A stretch of DNA of 64,000 nt, taken from positions 8,876,894-8,940,893 of the forward strand of contig NC_056002.1 of the NCBI RefSeq assembly GCF_018446385.1, read 5' to 3'. The notes under the pieces are model-generated. The model searched no databases. It was given only the letters and a program-made list of their open reading frames with translations, and was not told where the DNA came from. The stretch comes from Zingiber officinale. Lineage: Eukaryota > Streptophyta > Magnoliopsida > Zingiberales > Zingiberaceae. Shown piece by piece: positions 35,001 through 48,678 of the stretch (position 1 is its first letter; the number at the start of each line of letters is the position of its first letter). The position numbers were made by a program, and so were the translations under genes.

Positions 35001-38000
35001 ACATTTCTCTTTCCTATTTATGACATGTTTATTGGGTGCATTTATATGCTAATTTTCGCTTTCAAGTCAGAATTATGGTCCTTTACTAAATCTGTGAGAC
35101 TTGAGAAACTTTAGACCGTCTTTTGCATGTTTGAAGTTGTATCCCCTTAAGTCCTGAACCTTTTAATTCATTAAATACATTTTTGTTTCTTGTTTTAGGG
35201 GTTATTATATTTTTCTGACATGTTCTTATATGCTTATATTTCAGGTAACTGATTCTGAGTTGATTCCTGGTGGGAGAAATATTCGAGTCACTGAAGAAAA
35301 CAAACACGAATATGTTGATCGTGTGGCTGAACATTTGCTAACCACTGCAATTAGGCCTCAAATAAATGCATTTATGGAAGGCTTTAATGAGTTGATACCC
35401 AGGGATCTGATATCTATTTTCAATGATAAAGAATTAGAATTATTAATAAGTGGACTTCCTGATATTGATTGTGAGTTGATGTTTGATGTGTTTTAAAGTT
35501 CCCACAGATATACTTTTCATATACACTTCTCTTATTCCTATTCTGTTTCACTTGTGACAGTGGATGACCTGAGAGCAAATACTGAATATTCTGGCTATAG
35601 CAATGCATCCCCTGTAATTCAATGGTTTTGGGAAGTCGTTCAGGGCTTCAGCAAAGAGGACAAGGCCCGATTCCTTCAATTTGTAACTGGCACCTCAAAG
35701 GTAGGTTCTTTGGCTAGATAAATGATAGTTGTTTGTATATGAAACATTGTCCTTAAAGTAGTAGATAGATAATTTATAGGAAATTTGCTTAACTTTCTAT
35801 TGTTAGTTGACCTCAAAGGGTCCAATATTTTCATGTATGGTGGTTTCCTTCTTATAAGCACCAGTAGGATTGCCTTGTTTGAAGCAAGTGATGCAACCGT
35901 GTGTTTCTGCTAATTTTGTATAAAACAAATTGATGTACAAGAAAATACCATGCCTGAAAGTTAGTCCATTTGCCTAGGCTTTCATTTTCATTGTATGGAG
36001 CCTAGGAGCTCTTGATTCCAAGTCCTGAAAAGAGCTTACTGGATTCTGTCTATGATGTCCAACCATTTGATAGCAAACATATTTGTGCTGTCTCTTGCTA
36101 GTAATCCCGTCTATTCTTCAAATCCCTATAGTTGCTGCTTTCTTGGTGGAATTATATATGTTTGTTTCATATCTGCAAATTATGTTTGTGTCCCACGATA
36201 CGATACTTGTCCAACAGTTTCATGTGCACATTGCTTCCCCTTATCGGCTGGCATGAAATTGTTTGGTATAGCACTAATTTCTTGTTGCACACCAAGGGCT
36301 GACACTGATCTTTCTTTTCCAGCTGGTTGATAGTCAATAAGATTCTTAAATGCATGCTAACGTGTCAAGTTTGAAGTTACCTTTGGGTTTCATTGTATGA
36401 AATCTGTATTTTCGAGTTTGAGATACAAAACAATGGATAGTGTGATTTGTTGCAGGATTGTTTGTCATACTAAATCATATTATTTTGTTATTAATCAGAG
36501 TATTCCCAATTATAGAAATTATTCATCAAATAGTTAGAATAAAATTTTATTATAATTTGTTCCCATTTATACTAATTCTTTAAACATTCTCACACCATCT
36601 ATTCTAAAGCTATCAGTTAGCCAAATAGTTGAAGCGATTTAAGTTGAAGGTCTGAGGGGGATATTGCCTACCCCGAACAGTTGGGAACAAATGCAGGCTG
36701 ATGAAGATGTGTAACAAGCAATCATTGATATAGGCATTATGACTTCGTCATTTTCATTTTGTTTGTGTGACTTAATTTCTTTAGCATTTTATTTTCTATG
36801 GTTGTTTGTATTCAACAGCAGTTTGTTACTGTAAATAACACTCATCTAATGTTTCTTTTGTACATTTCCATGTCTCAACTAGTTGACTTCTTTATTTCTT
36901 CTTTCCTAATATCTTTTACTGTAATAGGTGCCTCTGGAAGGATTTAGTGCACTTCAAGGAATCTCAGGCTCTCAGCGGTTTCAGATTCACAAGGCATATG
37001 GAACCCCGCACCATCTGCCTTCAGCTCATACTTGGTATGATATTTTTTTTCCCATTATAGCATGTTTTGTTTAAAAACAAGAAAATAGGCTGGAGAAAGA
37101 GACACTATTGAGTATTTTATGATTCTTCTTTGAAAGAAAACCACTCCATATTTTGTCTTTATCCAATTATAGGCAAAGTGCTGATCATTCTACGTAGGTA
37201 TATTTGGTATAAAATATATAATATTGCTGGTAGAGAACTAATATAATGACAACCAAACTTTTATCCTATTAAATGCGGTCAACTATATGGATGTTCCTAT
37301 GTCATTGGACACGATCTCCTACTATAATTTTATATTATTTTATCATTGTAATCAAATATTTTTTTGGTCATTTTTCTTTATTAATGTGCGTATTTATCAT
37401 AGTCTCACTTTGTCGAACTGGGACATTTATTGGTTGCTTAAGTATATGTAGATACTATCTTAAATATATTTCTCGGAATTTTTCCTTATTAAATGCAACT
37501 TTGACTTTCTCTTTAATATTCTTATTTTTTATAATATCCATCCTCGTATGCTTGTGCATTCACCTTAACTTTTTTATCTTCGTGATTATCATCTTTGCTT
37601 GTGTGCTCGATCTATAACTCAACATTCAACTCCATATAACACAACAATTCTAACTATCAATTTGTAAAATTTCTCTTTTAACTTTTAAGTATTAGAGATA
37701 TCTTACTATCATAAAAAAACACCTGACACCCTTCTGCTTGTATTCTATATAAAACATCACAATCAATCTTTCAGTCCTTTTACAAAAAACAAACCTAGAT
37801 ACTTAAAGCACTCGGTTACACGTAACTCGTCATCTCGTATCCTAACAAATTACCTTGTTACATTTACTACTAATACTAAACTTAAATTCTATATTACTCT
37901 ACTAAGTCTAAAACCTTTTACTTCTAGTGTTTCATGTCAAGATTGACGCTTAACATTTACTCATTCACGTGACTTATCAATCAAAATAATATCATATGTA

Positions 38001-40424
38001 AATAACATGCACCATGATAACACATCTTGGATGTATATATTGAGTTCATACCCGTGTAAAAATATATAAATTTAGAGTTGATCTTTATGAAACATTTCAA
38101 TTAATTTGTTTAAAATTTTCACTCTTGTCGTTACATCTTATAGACATCCTTAATTATTTTAATATACGCTATAATAATACATTTCTTTTCTAGAATTCTC
38201 TATATAATCTTTCTTGAGAATCTTCCGTAAGCTTTTTTGAGGTCAATAAATATCATATATAAGTCTTACTTCTTTTCTCGATACTTTTCAACCAATTGTT
38301 TGAAAAGATATATAGCTTCTTTTGCTAACTTTTCATGCATGAATTTAAATTAATTTTTGATCACCTTGGTATCTTTCTTTAATCTTTTTCTTTCTTTTCT
38401 AAAGTTTCATAGTATGACTCATTAGCTTAATGTCCCTATAACTGGCACAATTTTGTACATCTTTGTTTTTATAAGGGGATTAGAGTACTTATCCTCCATT
38501 GTTGAGACATTTTGTTCCTTTTCAATATCAAAATTGAATAAATTTGTAAGTCATTTAATACCCTGCTCTTCTAGGCATTGTCCTACTTTTATTGGAATAT
38601 CATTTAAACCAATTGCTTTTTCATTTTGCATCCAATTTAAAGTTTGCTTAAATTTTCCGATAAAAATTTAAATTTTTATACTCCTCTGACTTAAATCATT
38701 CTTTTATTCTTTTCATCCTTCATTAGTATCCTTTGGTTTGGTGCAACGGTAAAGTTGTTACTTTGTGACCTAAAGGTCATGAGTTTGAATCCTGGAAACA
38801 ACCTCTTGCAAAAAAACAGGGTAAAACTGCTTATAATGGATCCTTTCCTGGGACCCCACATGGCAGGAGTTTCATGCACCGAGCTGCCCTTATTAGTACC
38901 CTTTGACTTCATCTTTAATGTATCTTATTTGGGAAAGATCGTTTGTTTTACTCTAGCTTTCGTTATTGTATAGATGTCTTTTTTCTCTTCTTTTGTATCA
39001 AGGGCATTCAAAAGCTTAATCCTTGACGTCACTCAATGCTTTCTTGGCTTCTCTCTTTGCTACTACATATTCACATGTATTTCTCCTAATACTTGCTCTT
39101 GTCCTCACCCTAAAGATATTTTGCTTTCAATCTATAAATTTTTCTATCTCCCTTCTCGATTATAAGATCTAAGAAAATCAATTTGTGACTTATTGTTTCC
39201 ACTTTTGAATGTAACTAGGTGTTTTCATCTCTTCTTAAAAAGTTTATTAGCTATTATAAGTTCATATATTATCACAAAATCCAATATAAATTTTCCTTCA
39301 TTTCTTGTTTCAAAACCACAACCTTCATGCACTCTATTATTTTTTATTCTTATATACTCATTTAGATCTCCTCCTACTAAAATAATATCATCTATCTTAA
39401 GTTTTTTTTAACCACCTCATCCAGGCTTTTCTAACACCTATGTCAGATGTTTTCATTTAATCTTAACTTGAGGTGCATATATGTTAATTACATTAATAAT
39501 TTCATTTTCTAACTAATTACTCTTATTATTTCATCTCTTAACAAACTATATACAATAATACCTATTCCATTTTTCATTTTATTTTTTCTTGTATATCATA
39601 ACTTAAATTCTTTATCATCTCTAGCTTCTTCTGTACCCATTTTATCTTTTATAAACATAAAATATTAATTATTCTCCTAATCATCGTATTTACTATCTCT
39701 AATATTGTCAGTGAGCGTTTTCACATTCCATGTTCAAAATCTAAGACAATCGATATTATAATATCTGTTCTTATCCAATCTAGAATGTGAGAACTTGTGT
39801 AATTTGTATATTTGACACTATACTCAAGTTGTGATAGAGATGTCTTTGGCATTATAGTTGGACCCTATAACGAGTTCCTTCCAAGAAATAACTTAACATT
39901 AGTTTAATAGTTTGATAAATCCATACATAATATTCCTTCTCTTTTTTAGGGATGGGCACGCAGTTTATTGGCAGTTGATATAAATAAATTTATAATCATA
40001 ATAAATATATTTTATTCTGTTGTGGAATTTCTTTGTTGGTATCGCTAGGCCAGGTAGATGTATGTTTGTTGTCAAGATAGCTAGTTGTCCATTCTAGGCA
40101 ACGGAACAAGTGATTAACCAACAGCCAATCCACTATGCTTGGGATTAGCTTCACTTAAATATATATATTCATCTACCAATCTACTATTAATGAGTTGCAT
40201 TTTTTTCTCTGATTGACATTGTTCATTCTCTTTTGTTTTGTTGTCTCTTGTGGTTTACTGATGAGGTGAATTCTATCCCAAGTCTTTCTTATGACGGTCT
40301 TTGTACATTGTACTTGTGCAGCTTCAACCAATTGGACCTGCCTGAGTACACCTCAAAAGGACAGTTGCAGGAGAGGTTACTTCTAGCTATCCATGAAGCG
40401 AATGAAGGGTTTGGCTTCGGTTGA
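29023..40424 (+). CDS. UPL1: HECT E3 ubiquitin-protein ligase, UPL1/UPL2 type, partial 5' at gap (copy 2)
   Basis: Same gene as at 1072-8651, seen further upstream. Exons: 29023-29243 (cut at the gap), 29317-29524, 29761-30026, 30104-30381, 32845-33958, 34029-34175, 34305-34385, 35245-35470, 35561-35700, 36928-37034, 40322-40424. Phases join to give about 962 residues of a protein that in plants is usually well over 3,000. The extra exons encode [18 protein letters not shown], then an alpha-helical repeat-rich section ([40 protein letters not shown]), then an acidic/lysine-rich linker. All are typical of the region ahead of the HECT domain in UPL1/2. The only exon difference from copy 1 that I noticed is a silent AAA/AAG Lys change near 1869/33642. 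The acceptor at 32845 joins AREG to LSDNAYN exactly as in the family, which confirms the 2.46-kb intron before it. Confidence 0.93.
30490..32638 (-). mobile_element. Degenerate LTR retrotransposon fossil filling a UPL intron (copy 2)
   Basis: Two related terminal repeats lie in the same orientation: 30490-30742 (253 bp) and 32422-32638 (217 bp). Each starts TGATG and ends TATGTCA. They share the stretch CATGAGGAACAA(C/T)TCAACT and similar AT-rich interiors, but are clearly diverged, so the insertion is old. Near-matching 5-bp target copies flank it (TCCTG 30485-30489, CCCTG 32639-32643). On the minus strand a tRNA-iMet-type primer site (32408-32418) adjoins the second repeat, and a purine-rich tract adjoins the first. 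That sets the orientation as antisense to UPL. The 1.7-kb interior has no gag-pol I recognise, so it is either a small non-autonomous element or a deleted Copia-like one. Inside it sits an RTE LINE tail. Confidence 0.62.
31540..31648 (+). mobile_element. 3' end fragment of an RTE-type LINE with (TTG)n tail
   Basis: The stretch GATCCATATAGTCAATCCCA then TCTAGTGGGATAAGGCTTGG, followed by about five TTG units, is the typical 3' end of plant RTE-clade LINEs. The 5' limit near 31540 is approximate. It is severely 5'-truncated with no coding capacity, and lies inside the LTR fossil, so it inserted later. Flanking TTTATT-like sequence may be a target duplication but is too AT-rich to trust. Confidence 0.62.
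34489..34702. mobile_element. Tourist-like (PIF/Harbinger) MITE in UPL intron (copy 2)
   Basis: Positional counterpart of 2716-2929 with the same TAA flanks (34486-34488, 34703-34705). It differs from copy 1 at 12 of 214 positions, whereas the 2.7 kb upstream shows about one difference. Nine of the 12 are G-to-A or C-to-T going from copy 1 to copy 2. Confidence 0.75.
37249..39773 (-). mobile_element. Antisense RTE-clade LINE relic in last UPL intron (copy 2)
   Basis: Counterpart of the element at 5476-8000, with the same broken endonuclease and RT segments and the same nested SINE. One extra T near 37572 is the main difference seen. The intron between 37034 and 40322 owes most of its 3.3 kb to this element. 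Confidence 0.78.
38736..38891 (+). mobile_element. Au-type SINE nested in the RTE LINE (copy 2)
   Basis: Counterpart of 6962-7117 with the same 14-bp target duplications (38722-38735 and 38892-38905). Its presence at the identical base in both copies shows that the insertion predates the split of the two copies. Confidence 0.85.
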
Positions 40425-40941
40425 GAGTTGGAAGGAAGGTGTGCACTTGTACAGATAGGTGTATTCGACAGGGTTTTAAAAGCCAACTCTCTCCTTGCTG
40501 AGGGTCTGAAGTGTGGTTGCTTGGTCGCACTTATGGAATAGGGACTTCCTCAAATTGGAATTCAACCATGAAGTAGTCACCTTATGATTTGTGAGAGAAA
40601 CCCCCATATATGATATACCACTCTATCTCCAGGCTGATGTTGCAGATTGTGGATGTCAGTCGTCCGAATCCCCGTGACTGCAAATCAAATCGTCTTGTAT
40701 GGCGTCTCCTTTGCTAACTTTGTTTTTTTTTCCATATTATTTTTTAGTACAACTTTTGTACTCAAAAAACAGCAAAGCTCTCGTGGATATTTGGAACAGA
40801 TTGTGAATGGCAACATCTTGTTATTCAGTAAAATGCATCCTTTTCTTATGAATCATCAACGTTCAGAATTGTAGATGTTCTTTTTTGATTAATTATTAAA
40901 AAAATATTCCAATCTTATCTGACCATCTAAAATAACAAATC

Positions 40942-41222
40942 AGATTACTTCTTTTATCCGTGGCAAAAGGAATCGTTTCCTTGACGATTCCTCGTGTAGA
41001 GGGGGTGAGGTAATTAGGAGGGCATTCCGATCCTACATCTGTGTGGCAATACTGTTGTATAAACCATCAGCGCGAGATTACTTCTTTTATAAATATAAGT
41101 GATGTATTTCTTGCGACTTGAACTCTATCTACAAGATATAAATCCTGAGACTAGACTCGAATCCTATTCACTACAGGTAAACTATCATGTATTTACCAAG
41201 AGTTTGAGATTACTTCTTTTAT
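40942..41222. repeat. Diverged 132-bp tandem repeat (copy 2)
   Basis: Counterpart of 9171-9450. One extra G in a G run near 41003 makes the first period 133. Confidence 0.45.
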
Positions 41223-41411
41223 CAAAAGTCAATCTGTTATCTTATCTTAATGGTCTTATATTGGTTAGGGATATGGAGGAAGATCAATATAGATACATAA
41301 ACGTTAGATACATAAAAGAATAAATCCAATTAATTAATTATCCTTTTAAATCAATAAGACTTTTTTGGTCTAAGCATACGCCGTTGCCTTCTAGTTGTTT
41401 TGATCCTGTCT

Positions 41412-42004
41412 AAAATATGTGAGAAGATGTGCTCGCTCTAATGAACAGTGACTCTGAGGAAGATGAACTTCTGAAAATCTGAAGGGGCTTCTCAACGATC
41501 TTGCACAGAGTGTGACGAGCCAACAAAGCGTTAGCAACCTAAGACCGGGATGAGAATCCCTGGCTAGGTCCTCCGACGCTCAAGTCAGTTCTCTCTTTTC
41601 AAAGTGGAAGGAGCAGAAGTATTCTAATGAAAGTACAAAGAAGTAGATTTTTAGATGACAGAGTTTGTGAGCGTCAGCATACCTTGCCATCAAAGAGGAC
41701 TCCCCTTTTTATACTACCTCATACAACTTCCGCAATCATGAAGTGGTCCCCAGTTTGTTAGAAGATGGAGAAAGTACAACCTGAACCTCTACCAATAATT
41801 CTTCAAGTAATCATTTTCATACCCCAGCTGTACCTCTTTTGTCGTTTATGACACCTCATTTTAATGAAATATGCAGAAGAATGTACCCCTGCAACTGAAG
41901 AAGCTTCGAGAGAATGTTTTCCGCCAAACTTGTCAGGCTGTCATAAAATAATCTACTACATGTGTCTCGACTGGTCATTTAAGCTAATGACATATTAAAA
42001 TGAC
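41412..42004 (-). mobile_element. Possible LTR-type fossil, antisense (copy 2)
   Basis: Counterpart of 9640-10228. It differs by a small 4-base net insertion near 41470 (GAACTTCTGAAAATCTGAAG versus GAACTTCGAAAATCAAG). Same caveats. Confidence 0.3.
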
Positions 42005-42140
42005 CTTTTATGAAGCATATCTCGACCAGTCGTTTGAACCAATCATATAAGGAGAACACCTTTTGCGAAGCATTTCTTGATTGGTTGTTTAAACCAATCA
42101 TGTATGAAGAATACCTGAAGCATATCTTGACTGGTCATTT

Positions 42141-42611
42141 ATATACTAGAAACCTTATAAGGCCGAGTGCCTCTAAGCTCGGTCGGGTTTTACCCATTCG
42201 AGCACATACAAGAACATTTGTGCTTGTTCGACCTTCGCTCGGTTATTCATATACTAGAAGCTTTACAAAGCTGAGAGTCTCTAAGCTTGATCGGGCTTTG
42301 CCAGCCTGAGCGCTTACAAGCACGTTTGTGCTTGTTCGACCTTCGCTCGGTCACTTACATACTAGAAGCTTGATAAGGTCGAGCGCCTCTAAGCTCTGTC
42401 GGGCTTTGCTCGTTCGAACATATACAAGCACGTTTGTGCTTGTTTGACTTTCGCTCGATCATTCATATACTAGAAGTTTGATAAGGCCAAGCGCCTCTAA
42501 GCTCAGTCAGGTTTTGCCCGTCCGAGCGCATACAAGCACGTTTGTGCTTGTTCGACCTTCATTCGGTTATTCATATACTAGAAGCTTTATAAGGCCGAGC
42601 GCCTCTAACCA
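42141..42611. repeat. 108-bp minisatellite with conserved hairpin (copy 2)
   Basis: Counterpart of 10365-10835 with the same number of units and the same unit-to-unit differences. The array has therefore not expanded or contracted between the two copies, despite being a tandem repeat. Confidence 0.85.
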
Positions 42612-43213
42612 TGAACATTCCTTCAAATGAGGTGTAGCCGACTGATTAGATATTAGTTTTAGTTTTGTCTGCTTACTTGTCTACTTTATTATTTTATATT
42701 TTTTTTTCTTTAATCGTACCTAGAGAGTTGAGCCACTTTTCAAAACTCTCATTGATAATTGGTCATTTAATGGAGAAAGAATGTTTTAGTCTTCCACATT
42801 GGAGGCACACGAAGGTATGGCGCCTCAACCCAAGCATGATTTGATCTTTCATGAGTTTTTCTCCTTTTCAATGATATTGTTGTTCTTTAAATATTCGAGT
42901 TTTCATTTTTTTTACTTTGTTTTGATATAGTTGACTGTTATTTATCATTCTGTGTTTTTAAGTTAACCCTATATATCTAGTCAACCCTAATTAATTCTGG
43001 GATGATCAATTTGACCCATATAAATTTTCTATCGACAATTAAGATAAATCGAGATGCACTTGTAGCGGATGATTGATCAATTCAGTATTCTTAGGTTAAT
43101 TACATATTAAGAGAAATTCATCCATTAATTTACTAAAGTTGGGACTCAATCCTTAAATATTTGAAAAACTGAGAATACGCTCTACTATTGCATCATTGTC
43201 TCGGGACTTATTA

Positions 43214-44466
43214 TTTATCATTCATGGTGGCAAAATGTGAAGTCGTCACCTTAGTGACCCCTCCAGGACGACCCCACACACTCTGGAAGGGAGTAAATTA
43301 TGGGAGCTTATTCCATCTCAATCGAGCGACCTTCCTAGATAGGGAGCACGAGATAACCCAAAACAGTATTTGCACTTACCAAGAATTGAACCATGTCTCT
43401 CTGGGAGTTCGGATCCTCTATCCCGAACTCCCATGTCCCCTTGTCGATCAGACGGTCGTGATATTTTTGAGATGTGTGGGACAGAGGGGACACGGGAGTT
43501 CGGGACAGAGGATCCGAACTCGTCTCTCTAGTGACAAGCCCCATTGTTATTTATCATTCATTTGATTGATACAAAAATGTGATAATGCTCACGCCAAGCG
43601 CTACTTATCACTATCCCCACAGTGAATTGAAGTGAGGTAAATTAGGTACTGTGTGACCCCCTAAGTGGAAAGGTTATTTACCGTAACCGAGACTTGAATC
43701 CTTGCCTATTGATTGTTATTTATCATTCATTAGAACAAAAGGTGATATTACTCACCACCAGCAGCCAGTATCGCCGACCCCACGCTAATATGTAGACAAA
43801 TAAATTATAGGGGACATTTTTCCTAGCGCAGAGGCCCTTTACATGAGATTATCATTCATTGAAGCAAAAATGAAGTGCTCAACTTAGCGGCCTCTCCAAG
43901 GCGACTTCACACTCTCTGGAAGGGGTAAATCAGGGGGACATTTGCTTTAGTGTAGCGGCCCTTTACATGGGGAGGTAGATACCCATCGAGACATTTTGCA
44001 GCCGATGTGAATTGATCCCAAGACCTATTGGAGTAACCACTTATACATGTACCAACTGCACCAACACGTGGGGACATTGCTATTTATCATTGATTGAAGT
44101 AAAATGTGATATTGCTTACCCCAAGCAGTTCAGTATCATTGATTCCACGACAAGATAGATGTAAGGAAATCACAGGGGCCTCTTGCCCTAGCACAACGGT
44201 CCTTTGCATGAAGGAGGTCATACACTCAACGAGACATACCAATTTTGTATTTATCATTCACTAAATTAAAAAGTGATATCTCTCACCTTAAGCAGCTCAG
44301 ATACTGAATGAGATATTTTTACACTAGTTGAGAATTGATCTTAAGACCCATTGAAGTAAATACTTATGTAAGTATCAACTATGTCAGCCCGTGAAAACAT
44401 ATTATTTATCATTCATTGTAGTACATAGGTGATTCATTACACCATATATATTTATCATTCTCTAGG
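43214..44466 (-). repeat. Array of related SINE-like fragments (copy 2)
   Basis: Counterpart of 11438-12690; I saw no difference in unit number or order. Confidence 0.45.
43405..43521. repeat. Foldback with 36-bp arms (copy 2)
   Basis: Counterpart of 11629-11745, arms at 43405-43440 and 43486-43521, with the same two mismatches. Confidence 0.75.
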
Positions 44467-45016
44467 GATACATAAATTGCCATTCCCCACCAACTCTATA
44501 GATATATAAATTGCATTGGAATCGTGAATCTAGTCCAGCTGCTCTATCTGCACGTTCTACTTGTTTATAGTTTTCATAAATGATGATAGCGCAATCAGAA
44601 TTCAAAGTTTTGGGGCTTCCTAATCGTAATCTGGATGTAGAACAAAAAGATGATCATTAAAACGAATAATTTATGGAACCAGTGAACAGGTACAAACTTC
44701 GTCAACTAGCAGAGCATATCTTGTGAATTATTTTAGTGATGTAGACATGAACACATGTGGCTGAAACAATTGGCAAAGAAGTCCACTTTCTCAGCACATG
44801 CAAGACCACATCTACCGCCCTTCTTCTCTTCCAGTTGGACCCATTGAACCATAAAGCTTTCTGCAAATTTGCTTGTCACTCTCTCTTTCAAACCCACCAC
44901 CCCTCACACACTTGCTTTTGTTTCCCTGTAATTGCATCTTTTTTTATGTCAGCGCTTTCCTTCTTGTTCCTTTCTGTCTCACAATTCTGCAAGTCCCCAA
45001 GTTTTCGCATTCCCTC

Positions 45017-45998
45017 ATGAAACTGAAGCTGAGAATTGTGTCCAAGGCAAGGCAGCTCCTGACTGCATCCTCAGAGGAGGACAAGGTGGTCAATGGTGAA
45101 CAATTGGACTCCAGGAGACAGAGCGCCGGCCATGGTATTGCCCTTGCATTTCTTCCTGTTTCTCTATCTGATTTCTTTGCTTATTCATCTGGATGCTTTT
45201 TGTATGCAATTCTATTTTACAGTTGACATGTTCTTCAGTTTTATTTTGGAGTTAAAAAGTAGAACTTTTCTTAGTAAGCGGATCATATTGAGTATCTTTT
45301 CCTTATGTAGATCAAATTTCAAAATTACCTTTATTTTATGATTCCTTAATGCTCTGTTGGTGGTTGCTCTTTTGAATCTGATTCATCTATGGGACCGCCA
45401 CTTCGACTAGGAAGAGACAATGCGTTTAATGTACTTCCAACAAATAGAAATGTGTTCTAATGTGCTGATTCATTGCATATTTATTAGGTACAAAGGATGA
45501 GACCTTCTTTGATTCACAGACATGGTTAGTAGATTCAGATTGTGAAGATGATTTTGTCAGTGTCAATGGAGGTTGTAAGATCACATATAAGTCTCAGATT
45601 ATACTTTTTATTTCAACTTTCTTACAAATTTTGAAGATTTCTCTTTCCTGTCATATTTAGATTTCGTTCCTTCCAGTTCCAGAAATCAACTGGGCAACAT
45701 CTTCTCCCCTACTAGTTTTCCTGAAGTTATCTCTGAGCCTCCGACTTATGGGAAAAGAAGTCTTGCTGAACTTCTTCAGGAGAGTCAACTAGATGAACTG
45801 GAAATCAAACAAAACGATGCCAATCACAAGTTGAAAGTCAATGGACAGCCATGCCGAGATGACATTAATTCTCCAGATCACAAGGATTCAAGTCATCAGA
45901 AAGCTAAAAAAATGAAGCCCAAGCAGCGTTGCTTGTCAAGCTTGGTGCAGAGTCTGAGTTTCAAGGACAGGAGGAACCGCAATGTTAATGAGCTCTAG
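45017..45998 (+). CDS. Plant-specific FFDS/SDCEDDF-motif protein, function unknown (copy 2)
   Basis: Exons 45017-45134, 45488-45571 and 45661-45998 give the same 179-residue product. The one coding difference seen from copy 1 is AGT to GGT at codon 27 (Ser to Gly), in the polar segment between the basic N-terminus and the FFDS motif, where little constraint is expected. Exon borders and the closely spaced double donor are unchanged. Confidence 0.75.
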
Positions 45999-46653
45999 TT
46001 TGCTTAACCTGTTCTCTTGTTACGCTTAAATTAGAATGACAGATGCTTATGAGTTGAATGGATTGTTCTCCTTTCCAATTTTGATTTCAATTCGAAAGAC
46101 AATGGGAATTGATCAAATAGGTTTGTATAGTCAATAGTTTCTTCATTCACACTTGTTTAACCGGATAACAATCCATTCCGGATCAACTCAGACCGATCCG
46201 AGTGAGTCGACTCGGTCGGATTAACCAAGCTGGCCGAATTAGCTAGGATAAACTGTTTTGATTTCCTCCACAGCTCCAGTATTCAATCTTGCTTTATTCT
46301 ATTCCATTGAGAATGCAATTGAAAAGGAAATACAAAAAAAAATAAACTTTACATATTTAGTAAATATGCTAAATGATTATATATTTTGTAATAAATTAAA
46401 AAAATAAAACAAAATCTAAAAATAATGACAGATGAATCTAGCAATAATTGAATTTTATCAAATGGAAATATCGCTTAATGTGACGAAGGATTTTTTATTA
46501 AATCACTTAGGTTGTTTGAAAATAATGAAATCATGTATAATATACCGATTTTATCCCTTTACTGTTCTTAGTCGAATTGATATTTTTTATCAGTCCAACC
46601 ATTTTCTTTCATCAACTAGTTTCAATCAAAATCAGGTGCTTAGTCGATTTCGA

Positions 46654-48292
46654 AACCTAGAGATCTCGGAATTATATGAAATCAATTCCTATGTGTTCAT
46701 CTAGTTATCCTGATTATATTTATGCCTTCAAATATCAATTTTACTCGATATATTGAGAGCAATGATTTTTTAAACATAAAAATGGGTTCGAAAAACTAAA
46801 AAAATCATTGCTTTCAATATATTAGGTCAAATTAATGTTTAAGATCATGCATATAAACAAGAGAATTAGACGAACACATAAGAATAAACTTCATATCATT
46901 CCAAGATCCCTAGGTTCATCAATTCCTCCATTAGTTAATTTTGGCCGAAATTGACTGATAGATGAATTTTTTAAAAATCGATTCAACTGAAAAAAAAAAA
47001 CTCAGTCGAATCGATTTCTGATGGATTTTTCAAATAGTTTAGAAATCTATTCGAATGAATATTTTCCAGTCAAATCGATTTTCGAAAAATCTATCGATCA
47101 GCCGATTTCAGACAAAACGGCTGATGGACCTGCCATGAAATCAATATCTATGCATTCGTCTAGTTATCCTAATTATAAAAATACCTTCAAACATTAATTT
47201 GATCCGATATATTGAGAGCAATGATTTTTTTTATCACGTATATGTTTGAAAAACTAATTCATATTTAAAAAATCATTGTTTTCAATATATTAGGTCAAAT
47301 TGATGTTTAAGAGTATGAATATAATTATAAGAATTAGAACAACTCATAGGACATGATTTCACTTCATTCTGAGTTTTCTATGTTCATCAATTGATTTTAG
47401 ATTCATTTGATCAAAATCGATTGATGGACCTAGAGAACTCAAAATGAAGTGAAACTAGGTTCATTGTGTTCGTCTAGTTCTCTTGATTATATCTATGCCA
47501 TCAAATATCAATTTAATCCAATATATTGAAAATAATATTTTTTTTGAACATGAATTAGTTTTTTGAATATATTTTTAGATTCAAAAAATTATTGCTCTCA
47601 ATATATCTAGTCAAATTGATATTTGAGGGCATGAATATAATCAAGAAAACTAGACAAACGCGTAGAAATTGATTTCATGTTATTCCGAGGTCTCTAGGTC
47701 CATCAACTTGTCCACTAGTCGCTTTTAGCTAAAATTGTTCGAAATCGGTTGATGGACCTAAAACTTCGGAATAATATGAAATTATGTCTCTATGTGTTCG
47801 TCTAATTCTCCTGATTATATAAATACTCTTAAATATCAATTTGACATAATATGTTGAGCACACTATTCGTTTCAACATGAATAAATTTTTTAAAAAATAT
47901 TTCTATTCATGATGAATTTTTGGAAATCGATTCGATTCCAATCGAATTGATTTTTAAATAATTTATTTTGGGAAAAATTATTGATGGGCAAATGATCTCT
48001 GATTGATATGAAATCAATTTCTATGTGTCCGAAGTCTAGTTCTCACGATTATATTTATTCTCTTAAATATTAATTTCACCTAATATATTGGGAGCAATGA
48101 TTTTTTGAACATAAATTAATTTTCAGAATCCAATTTTATGTTCACAAACTCATTGCTTTCAATATATCAGGTCGAATTGATATTTGAGAACATAAATATG
48201 ATCGAAATAAATAGATGAACACATAGAAACTGATTTCATATAATTATGAAATTTCCAGATTTCGAAGTTGATTGATCAATCAACTTTGATTG
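46654..48292. repeat. Array of alternately inverted ~140-bp units (copy 2)
   Basis: Counterpart of 14878-16515 with the same number and order of arms. A few substitutions between the copies appear just downstream (48440-48480) rather than inside it. Confidence 0.8.
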
Positions 48293-48678
48293 AAATCGAT
48301 TGATGAATCAATTTTAATTGAAATCGGTTCATGAACAAAAATAAATGGTCCGAATAATAAAAAAATCGATTCAACTAATAACAGGGTAAAATCAGTATAG
48401 CATATATAATTTCGTCATTTTCAAACTAACCAACGTAATTTGATAATTTTACAAACTTATTGGGTTCAGTAAAAGCGATTTTTCTATGCACATCTGTCCA
48501 TAGGGAAAGTTAATTAATAATCAATTTGAGATGTATTTTGAGATATACTAAATCTGAAGGTATGTTTTGGTAAAATGCTCTAACAAGTCAAGTCAACTAA
48601 GGATTTGTATTGATTCGTATCCATCTCAGCGCTTCTGACAAGTCGATCAATTCGTCGCGAGTGTCGACGGAGACGGCC